From Verrucomicrobiales bacterium (GTDB taxonomy: Bacteria; Verrucomicrobiota; Verrucomicrobiia; Verrucomicrobiales; DEV007): 64,000 nt of DNA. The notes under the pieces were generated by a model that did not search any database, was not told the DNA's origin, and saw only the letters and a list, made by a program, of their open reading frames with translations. Of the stretch, positions 54,118-63,200 are shown in pieces. The stretch spans positions 124,001 to 188,000 of the forward strand of contig JAEUHI010000046.1 of assembly GCA_016795385.1 (NCBI GenBank). Direction: 5' to 3'. Numbering within the stretch: the stretch's first letter is position 1; each line of letters opens with the position of its first letter. The position numbers and the translations under genes were made by a program.

Positions 54118-55872
54118 ATGTCCGCTCGACGACACAGCATGAATCGCAGACTCGCCGGCATCCTCGTTCCGGTTTTTTCCATCCGTGGCGAACACGATCT
54201 CGGCATCGGGGACGTGAGTTCACTCCGGGATTTCGTCCATTTCGCGGCCGAAACCGGCTTCGGATTCGTTCAGCTTCTCCCGATCAATGAGACCGGTCCG
54301 GACAATAGCCCTTACAACGCGATCAGCTCGGTGGCGATCGAGCCGATGACGCTCGATTGCACGACAGGCGGGCTGAAAGATCTCACCGCGGAAGACTTCG
54401 CGGAGGTGACGGCGGCTCATGACCTGGCGGCGCTGAATGCGGGAAATGTGGTCTACGCCGAGGTGCGGGTGCTGAAACATGCGCTGCTGAAAAGGGCCTT
54501 CAACTCGTTCTGTGAAAAGGTGTTGGGTCGGGTTGATACGCGGGCCGCGGATTTCGAATCTTTCTGCCAGCGCGAGGCCGCTTGGCTGAACGACTACTGC
54601 CTGTTCCGGCTTCTCATGGACCGGGAAGGCGGAAGCCAGGTCTGGCAATTATGGCGTGAGGAGTATCAAGACAAAGCCAAAGCTCTGGCCGCCATCGTCG
54701 AAGAAGCCAAGGTGCGGCCCGATGAGATCGATCGGGAGCTGCGCTACTACGCTTACGTCCAGTGGATCGCTTTCTCCCAGTGGACCGAGGTCCAGGCCTA
54801 CGCATCCTCGAAGGGGGTCACCTTGATGGGGGATATTCCTTTTGGAGTCAGCCTCTACAGCGTCGATGTCTGGGCCGAACTCGACATCTTCGACCTCGAC
54901 TGGTATGGCGGGGCTCCGCCGGAGCAGCTCTTCAAGGACGACGAATTCGTCCAAAAATGGGGCCAGAACTGGGGCATCCCCCTGTATCGCTGGGACGTCC
55001 TCGAACAACGGGATTTCGACTGGTGGAGACGTCGCATCGCCAAAACGACCGAGATTTTTGGCATGTTCCGCGTCGACCATGCCCTTGGTTTTTATCGGAT
55101 TTACTCATTCCCATGGAATCCCGTGAGAAATGCGGAATTTCTTCCACTTTCCCATGACGAGGCGGCGAGCCGTTGTGGCGGCAGGCTGCCCGGATTTCGG
55201 CCTCGCCCCGATCACAACGAGGAGGCGAAGCGGGCCAACCGTGCCGAAGGGGAGAAATACCTGCGCATGATCCTCGAAGCGGCTGATGGGGCGGAGGTGA
55301 TCGCGGAAGACCTCGGCACCGTGCCGGATTATGTGCGTCCCTCGCTCTCTGAACTCGGCATCGCCGGAATGAAGGTGCCGCAGTGGGAATTCACGGACGG
55401 TCGGGTCAGTTCGGGGCTCCATTATCCCGCGCTTTCTTTTGCCACCTATGCGTCCCACGACCACGCCCCGATGAGGGGGCAATGGGAGCAGCAACGCCAG
55501 CGGATGTTGGAGTCCGACCATGGTGGCCATGATTACTGGGAAGCACGGAATTTTCTGGAAACACTCTGTGCCTTTGCCGGGATCGAACGACCAGATGGCG
55601 AGATCCCGGAGTATTCGGCGGAGATCTGGACGAAGCTCTTCCGCGAGCTCTCGATGTCGAATTCGGACCGGGTCGCGGTGCTGATCAACGAACTTCTCCT
55701 CGATACCGAGCGCATCAATGTGCCGGGAGTGATGGGAGGGGCGAACTGGAGCTACCGGGTGCCGGTTTCGGCGAAGGAATTGACGACCGGGAAGGACTAC
55801 TGGGAGTTGCGTGAGAGTCTGAAAAATCTCTTGAACGAAACCGGACGTTCGCGAAGGGTCCACGGCGTGTGA
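54118..55872 (+). CDS. malQ: 4-alpha-glucanotransferase
   Basis: GH77 amylomaltase of 584 residues, which transfers maltodextrin units between alpha-1,4-glucans in the cytoplasm. Catalytic residues: nucleophile D320 (FRVDHALG), acid/base E397 (AEDLGTVP) and transition-state D448 (ASHDHAP). GH77 also shows GIGDVSSLRDF, LLPINETGPDNSPYNA and GDIPFGVS. Length is normal for compact MalQ. ATG 54139 is an alternative start. Downstream lies a hairpin, then mdh. Confidence 0.92.
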   Translation: MSARRHSMNRRLAGILVPVFSIRGEHDLGIGDVSSLRDFVHFAAETGFGFVQLLPINETGPDNSPYNAISSVAIEPMTLDCTTGGLKDLTAEDFAEVTAAHDLAALNAGNVVYAEVRVLKHALLKRAFNSFCEKVLGRVDTRAADFESFCQREAAWLNDYCLFRLLMDREGGSQVWQLWREEYQDKAKALAAIVEEAKVRPDEIDRELRYYAYVQWIAFSQWTEVQAYASSKGVTLMGDIPFGVSLYSVDVWAELDIFDLDWYGGAPPEQLFKDDEFVQKWGQNWGIPLYRWDVLEQRDFDWWRRRIAKTTEIFGMFRVDHALGFYRIYSFPWNPVRNAEFLPLSHDEAASRCGGRLPGFRPRPDHNEEAKRANRAEGEKYLRMILEAADGAEVIAEDLGTVPDYVRPSLSELGIAGMKVPQWEFTDGRVSSGLHYPALSFATYASHDHAPMRGQWEQQRQRMLESDHGGHDYWEARNFLETLCAFAGIERPDGEIPEYSAEIWTKLFRELSMSNSDRVAVLINELLLDTERINVPGVMGGANWSYRVPVSAKELTTGKDYWELRESLKNLLNETGRSRRVHGV

Positions 55873-55902
55873 GTCGGCCGGGTGAGGAGCGCTGGGGCCG
55901 AC
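55873..55902 (+). terminator. Hairpin after malQ
   Basis: GTCGGCC (55873-55879) pairs with GGCCGAC (55896-55902), loop 16 bases, beginning right at the malQ stop. No T-run follows, so it may be a weak terminator. Confidence 0.4.
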
Positions 55903-55961
55903 CGTCGACGTCACGGAGTTGACGTTCATATTTTCCATAACCCCACCTTGTTTCCATCACC

Positions 55962-56945
55962 ATGAGCAAACCCATACGAGTCGCAGTGACCGGTGCCGCC
56001 GGTCAGATTGGTTATTCTCTCCTTTTCCGCATCGCCAGCGGATCGATGTTTGGTCCCGACCAGCCGGTCGCACTGAGCTTGATCGAAATCGAGCCCGGTA
56101 TGAAGGCTCTGGAAGGGGTGGTGATGGAGCTCGATGACTGCGCTTTCCCGCTGCTCACCGAGATCCGTGCAACTTCGGACCTGAATGTCGGCTTTGACGA
56201 CGTGAACTGGGCTCTGCTCGTCGGCAGCGTGCCGCGCAAGGCGGGGATGGAGCGCAAGGATCTCCTTGGTATCAACGGCAAGATTTTCACCGGACAAGGC
56301 CAGGCCATCGCGAAAAACGCCGCATCCGACGTGCGCACCCTCGTCGTCGGCAATCCTTGTAACACCAACTGTCTCATCGCCATGAACGCCGCTCCAGAGG
56401 TGCCGAAGGAGCGTTGGTTCGCGATGACCCGCCTCGACGAAAACCGGGCCAAGTCCCAGCTCGCCCGCAAGGCCGGCGTCCACGTCAGCGAAGTGACCAA
56501 CACCGTCATCTGGGGGAACCACTCGGCGACCCAGTATCCCGACTTTTACAACGCCCTCATCGGCGGAAAACCCGCCACGGAGGTGATTTCCGACCACGAA
56601 TGGCTCCACGGTGCCTTCATCGAGACGGTGCAGAAGCGCGGTGCCGCCATCATCGAAGCCCGGGGCTCGTCCTCGGCGGCTTCCGCGGCCAATGCCGTGG
56701 TCGATACCGTCCGCAGTCTCACCACTCCGACACCGGCCGGGGACTGGACGAGCGTGGCGGTCTGCTCGGATGGCTCCTACGAGACCGATGCCGGCCTCAT
56801 TTCGTCGTTCCCGATCCGCACCGATGGCAAGAACTGGGAAATCATCCAAGGCGTGCCCGTGAATGATTTCAGCCGCGGTAAAATTGCCGCAACGGTACAA
56901 GAATTGCGTGAGGAAAGGGAGGCGGTGGCCGACCTGCTTCCCTGA
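55962..56945 (+). CDS. mdh: Malate dehydrogenase
   Basis: 327 residues, NAD-dependent malate dehydrogenase of the group related to cytosolic and Thermus/Chlamydia enzymes. NAD site [12 protein letters not shown]; catalytic loop [16 protein letters not shown] with substrate Arg residues; [20 protein letters not shown]; and catalytic H187 in [11 protein letters not shown]. Interconverts malate and oxaloacetate in the citric acid cycle. Followed by a 258-bp gap with two hairpins, then the polyketide synthase. Confidence 0.95.
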   Translation: MSKPIRVAVTGAAGQIGYSLLFRIASGSMFGPDQPVALSLIEIEPGMKALEGVVMELDDCAFPLLTEIRATSDLNVGFDDVNWALLVGSVPRKAGMERKDLLGINGKIFTGQGQAIAKNAASDVRTLVVGNPCNTNCLIAMNAAPEVPKERWFAMTRLDENRAKSQLARKAGVHVSEVTNTVIWGNHSATQYPDFYNALIGGKPATEVISDHEWLHGAFIETVQKRGAAIIEARGSSSAASAANAVVDTVRSLTTPTPAGDWTSVAVCSDGSYETDAGLISSFPIRTDGKNWEIIQGVPVNDFSRGKIAATVQELREEREAVADLLP

Positions 56946-56976
56946 AAAACCGGGCATTACGCAAGGCTGGACCCTG

Positions 56977-57015
56977 TTGAACGTCGGAGGATACCCTGTT
57001 GACTCCGGCGTTCAA
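56977..57015 (+). terminator. Long hairpin downstream of mdh
   Basis: TTGAACGTCGGAG (56977-56989) pairs with CTCCGGCGTTCAA (57003-57015) over 13 positions with one G-T wobble and a 13-base loop. The word ACCCTGTTGA occurs twice here, at 56971-56980 and inside the loop at 56993-57002. It is 31 bases after the mdh stop. It may terminate mdh, but no T-run follows. Confidence 0.5.
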
Positions 57016-57136
57016 AACGTTTAAGACATGCGTCCCATTCGTCGAAGATTTGACCCAAGATTTGAACCGTTTCTGACACCATCTCCGGCCCCTTTTTTGT
57101 AGCGAAAGCGCTTAAATTCCTTCCCGTAAACGGCAC

Positions 57137-57180
57137 GTCCGGAGTCCCCCTCACACGGGGTCTTCGGACCTGTCCTTTTT
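57137..57180 (+). terminator. Terminator-like hairpin with T-run in the polyketide synthase leader
   Basis: GTCCGGAGTCCCC (57137-57149) pairs with GGGGTCTTCGGAC (57157-57169) at 12 of 13 positions, one being a wobble. TTTTT follows at 57176-57180, six bases past the stem. It ends only 24 bases before the synthase ATG. This is the geometry of an attenuator, or of a terminator for upstream transcription. Confidence 0.55.
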
Positions 57181-57203
57181 GATTTTCCTGACAGTTTGCT
57201 CCC

Positions 57204-60200
57204 ATGTCCGACTCCACCCAAGCGACTCACGAACCCCTGGCCATCGTTGGTATCGGCTGCCGTCTCCCCGGTGGCGTCAACGGGCCGGAGTCCTTCTGGC
57301 AACTGATGGTGGAGGGGCGTTCGGGGATCGTGCCAGTGCCGGTGGACCGCTGGAACCGCGAGCGATGGCACCACGAGAATGTGGACATTCCGGGCAAGAT
57401 GATCACGAAGTGGGGGGGCTTCATCCACGATTTCGACCGTTTCGACTCCCAATTCTTCGGGATTTCGCCCCGCGAGGCCCTGCGGATGGACCCCCAGCAG
57501 CGCTGGCTCCTCGAGGCGGCGTGGGAGTCGCTCGAAGACGCCGGGATCCCTCCGGTCTCGCTCCGCGGCAGCAACACGGCGGTTTACGTGGGGATCGCGT
57601 CGAATGACTACGCCAACGTCGCCCAGAGCGATCCGCGCAACGTCGACGTGCACACGAACTCGGGCAGCACGCTCTCCATCGCGTCAAACCGGATCTCGTA
57701 TCTCTTTGATTTCAAGGGGCCTGCGGTCTCCGTGGACACCGCCTGTTCCTCCGCTCTTGTCGCCATCAACCTCGCCTGCGAAAGCATTTGGGCAGGGGAG
57801 GCCTCGATGGCGCTGGCGGGTGGGGTGAATGCCCTGCTCACGCCCGATGCCTCGATCGGCTTCTCAAAGGCCACGATGCTCTCGCCGTCGGGCCAGTGTT
57901 TCGCCTTTGACGATCGCGCCAACGGCTACGTCCGCGGGGAAGGAGCCGGAATTTTCACGATCAAGAAGCTCGCCGATGCCCAGCGGGACGGCGACCGGGT
58001 CTATTGCGTGATCCGCGCCGCGGTGATCAACCAGGATGGCCACACCTCCTCGATGACCGTGCCGGGCGTGGAAACGCAGGCCAAGATGCTCGAGGATGCC
58101 CTCGCGAAATCAGGGATCCAGCCCAAACATGTTCGCTACATGGAAGCCCACGGCACCGGCACGCCGGTTGGCGATCCGATCGAAACCCGTGCCCTCGGGA
58201 TGGTGCTCTCCCGCGGGCGCGACGAGGGCGATTATTGCCTCATCGGCTCGGTGAAGACGAATGTCGGTCACCTTGAGTCGGGCTCGGGCGTCGCCGGTCT
58301 CGCGAAGGCGGCTTTGGTGCTGTATCACGACCAGGTCCCCGGGAACCTCAATTTCAAGCGCCCGAATCCGAATATTCCCTTCGAGGAATTCAAGCTGAAG
58401 GTCGCGACGGAACTCCAGCCGCTGCCGCACCTGGGCGATCTCCCGCCGGTGGTCGGCGTGAACAGCTTCGGATTCGGGGGGACGAACTCCCACATCCTGC
58501 TCGAGGCCCCGCCGAAGCCCGTGGTAAAGGCAAAGGAATCCCTGCCCCTCACGATTTCATCAGGATCCGCCAAATCCGTCGAGCGCCCGGTGCTGCTGCC
58601 ACTCTCGGCCCGCACTGACGACGCCCTCCGCGACACCGTGATCCGCTGGCGCCGTTTCCTCCGCGCCTCCGAGGAGCAACTCGGCGACATCGCCGCCGCC
58701 GCCGGAACGAAGCGCGAACACCACGATCACCGCCTCGCCATCGTGGCGAAGGATCGCGAGGATCTCATCCACCGCCTCACCGAGTGGCTCGCCGAGGGTG
58801 ACCGCAGCGGCCAGGTCTTTTCGGGCCGTCCCGTCGCCGAAGCGCATCCGCTCGTCTTCGTCTTCACGGGCCAAGGTGCCCAGTGGTGGGCGATGGGGCA
58901 GGATCTCATCCAGCGCGAGCCGGTTTTCCGCAAGGTGCTCGAGGAGATCGATTCCTACCTTAAGCCGCTCGCCGGTTGGTCGCTCATCGAAGAGATGACG
59001 CGGGACGAGGCCTCCTCGCAGATCAACCGGACCAACATCGCCCAGCCCGCCATCTTCGGCCTCCAGGTCGCTTTGGCGGAACTTTGGAAGTCGTGGGGAA
59101 TCCGTCCCTCGAAGGTCGTCGGTCACTCCGTCGGTGAGGTCGCCGCGGCCTATGTCGCCGGGGCTTATTCTTTGGAAGACGCGGTCAAGGTGATCTACCA
59201 CCGCTCGCGCCTGCAGGACCAGACCGGTGGCAAAGGCCGCATGGTCGCGGTCGGCCTTTCCCAGTCGGAGGCCCGCAAGGCCATCGCCGGCAAGGAAGAC
59301 CAGGTGCAGGTGGCGGTGATCAACAGCCCCGGCATGGTCACGTTGGCCGGTGACACCGCACCGCTTGAGGAAGTGGTCGCCGGACTCGAGGCCCAGGGCA
59401 AATTCGTCCGCTGGCTGCGCATCGACTACGCTTTCCATACCCACCAGATGGAGCCGATCCGCGAGGAACTTCTCGAGGTGTTGGCCGATATCAAACCGCT
59501 GCCCACCAGCATTCCCTATATCTCCACCGTCACCGGCGGGGTCTGCGAAGGTACCAAGCTCGATGCCCAATACTGGTGGCAGAACGTCCGCGAGGCCGTG
59601 CTTTTCGCCCCCGCGATCGCCAGCCTGATCCGGGCCGGGGAAGATTCCTTCCTCGAAGTGGGGCCGCACCCCGCGCTCCAAAATCCGATCATGGAGTGTC
59701 TTTCGGACCAAAACCGGAAGGGTTTCTATTTCTCCAGCCTCAAGCGCAAGACGGACGAATCCGAGGAAATGCTCGGCAGTCTTGCCCGCCTCCACCTCCA
59801 TGGCTACGGGATCGATTGGGATTCCGTGAACCAGGCCACCGGGGTGATCGTGCGCCTGCCCACCTACGCCTGGCAGCACGAGCGTTTCTGGCTGGAGTCG
59901 GCCGAGGGTCATTACCTCCGCTGCGCCCCGATCGAGCATCCGCTCCTCGGACTGGCCCAGACCGCGCCGCGCCCGACCTGGCGGTTTGATCTCGATCCCC
60001 GCTATTTCACCTGGCTAGACGACCACCGTTTCTGGGACAGCGTCGTCTTCCCGGCCGCGGGATACGGCGAAATCGGTCTCGCGATCGCCCGCAAGCTTTT
60101 CCCGGGGGAAAACTACGCGGTCGAGGATCTCGAGATGAAAAAGGCCCTCTTCGTCACCGAAGAGAAGGTGCCGACCGTCGAGGTGGTCTTTGATCCGATC

Positions 60201-63200
60201 ACGAAGGTCTTCCAGATCTTCAGCTCCACCGGCGAATACAAGGATTGGGATCTCAATTCCCAGGGTGTGCTACGCAAACTCCCGGTTCCGGCGGATGCCT
60301 CGGCCGATCTGAATGCGATCAAAGCCGGCCTGCCCCGCCATTTCACCCACGAAGAGTATTACGAGGATTACGAGGAGGCCGGCTACCAGTTCCGCCCGCT
60401 CTTCCAGCACCTCCAGAATGTCTGGCGCAAGGATGGCGAGGCTCTCGCCGAGATCGTCGCTCCCGAGGGGCTGAAGGACACGATCCCCGACCACCATTTC
60501 CATCCCGCGGTGCTCGACGCCTGTTTCCACACCGTGAAAGGGGGGCAGGTCATTCCCGATGGCGCCCTCGCCACCGACTACTTCTACCTGCCTGCGGCGA
60601 TCCGCAGCATCCGTCTCTACACCGACAAGCCGCCACTGCGCCTCTGGGGGCATGCCAAGGTCAACTCGGACAACGACCGCGAATACATCATCGCCGACAT
60701 CAAGGTCTATGACGATGGTGGCCGCCTCGTCGCCGAAATCTACGGATTCCGTGCCGACCGGGTCGAGCAGAGCAAGGCGGACGACCTTGAAAAATGCCTT
60801 TACCAGGCGAGCTGGGAACCGCTCCTGCTGAAGGGCACCCGGATCGACGGACCGGCCAAGATTCCGGCTCCCGCGGAACTGGTGAAGGCCGCGAACGAAG
60901 GCCTGCAGGCGCTCTACGACGCCCGCGGTCTCGGGAACCACTACGGCAAGTTCCTGCCCGCGATGGAGGAGCTTTCCCGGCAGTTCATCGTCAACGCTTA
61001 TCTCGATCTCGGATGGCAGCCCCGGGTGGGTGATCGCGTCACCGTGGCCGGTCACATGCGCGATCTGATGATCGCGGATCACCACCGCAAGCTCGTCTTT
61101 GGGCAGCTCACCGCCCTTACCGAAGGTGGTTTCCTGAAATCTGTTGGAGAAGAGGAGTGGGAAGTGATCGAGGTCCCGGTGCGCGAGGAGGCCCTCAAGT
61201 GGGTCGACCGTCTCGCCAAACAGATGCCGGAATTTGCCTCGGAGGCCGAGCTGCAGCGCCTCGCCGGGCCGAATCTCGCCGGAGTCCTTTGTGGAGAGAA
61301 AGATCCCATCGAAGTGCTCTTCCCTGGCGGTTCCTCGCGGGTGATGGAGCGTTTCTACCGTGAAGGCGCCGACTTCCCCGTGATCAACGAGCAGATCCGC
61401 CTCGCCCTCGCCGCGGCGGTGAAGAATCTCCCCGAGCGCCGCGCCATCCGCGTCCTCGAAGTCGGAGCCGGCACGGGATCGCTCACCGGGCAGATTCTCA
61501 CGGTCTTCCCGCCCGATCGCACCGAGTATTTCTTCACGGACAATGGTCCGACCTTCCTCCAGGCGGCGCAGGATCGCTTTGAGGAGAATTTTCCCTTCGT
61601 GGAATACAAGATCTTCGACTGTGAGAAGGATCCGGTGGCCCAGGGTTTCGAACCCCACCATTTCGATCTCATCATCGCTTCGAACGTGATCCACGCCACT
61701 GCCGACCTCAGCGTGACGATGGGCAATCTCCGGAAGGCCCTCGCTCCCGACGGCATCCTCATGTTCCTCGAGGTGACCTGGCGCCGTGCCGCCCTCGACA
61801 ACGTCTTCGGTCTACTGCCCGGTTGGTGGCGTTTCTCCGACAAGGAACTCCGGAAACGTTCCGCGCTGCTGACCCGGTCGGAGTGGGAGAAATTCCTCAC
61901 CAGCCTGGATTTCCGCGACGTGACGAGCTTTATCAGTTCGCCGAATGCGAAAGAAGACCAGCAGGCCTGTCTCGTCGCCCGTGCGCCGGAACCGGTCGAG
62001 GTCGTCTCCGATGACGATGCGACGGCAGGCTCCGGTGAATCCGCTGAGGCCGTTGCCGCCGAAACGATCCTGATCACCCGCGATCAATCCGGCCTCGCCG
62101 AGCGTCTCGCGAAGGCCTTGGCCTCCGATGCGGTCGCGGTCCAGGTGGTCGATGGCACTCTCGCCGCGATTGATGCGGCACTGGACGAAGTCGCCGCCTC
62201 CGGAGGGATCGTGCGCGGTCTCATCCACACGCTCTCGCTGGATCATCCGAAAGCCGACCAGCTCGACGAAGCCTCCCTCAATGCGGCCCAGAATACCGGG
62301 GTTCGCTTTGCCCACCAGCTTTTCAAATCCATCACCGGCCGCGAATGGACGAAACGTCCCCGCGTCTTTTTCCTCACCCGCGGCACTCTGCCGGTCTTGC
62401 CCGGGGAGTCCCTTCCCGGACTGGCCTCGGCTCCGCTCACGGGTCTCCTCCGCGTCGCGAATAACGAGCAGCCCGATTTCATCTGGACCCAGATCGATCT
62501 CGATCCCGCGGACAACCCGAACGAAATCGAAGACCTCGTCGCCGAGATCTCCCTCGTTGGGAAGGAGCACGAGATCGCCTTCCGCGGGAACGGTCGTTAC
62601 GTCCGGCGCGTCCACCGCGTCAAGTCCGACGAGCTGCCTCCGCGCAAGCGCAACGCCGTCGCCAAGGACGGATCGATCACGCCCTATCGTCTCCAGATCG
62701 ACAAACCCGGCATTCTCACGAATCTCTCCCTCAACGAGACGATCCGCCGCGAGCCCGGTGCCGATGAGATCGAGGTGCTGGTGAAGGCGGGCGGGATCAA
62801 CTTCCGCGACGTCATGAAGGCCCTCGGGATCTACCCGGGACAGCCGGTTGATCTGAAATGGTTCGGCGACGACTTCTCCGGCACGGTCATCCGCGTCGGC
62901 TCGGCGGTGAAGGATCTCAAACCCGGCGACGACGTCGTCGGCATGGCTCCGTATTGCTTCCGCAGCCACGTCACCGTGCACCGGAACATGGTCTTCCGGA
63001 AGCCGGAGACGATGAGCCACACCGAGGCGGCGACCCTGCCGACCGTGTTCCTCACCTCGCACTACGCGATCAACGAGCTTGCCCGCATGGAGAAGGGCGA
63101 GAGCATCCTCATCCACGCCGGCACCGGCGGGGTGGGGCAGGCCGCGATCCAGATCGCGAAACACCTCGGGCTGACCATTTTCGCGACCGCCGGGAGCAAG

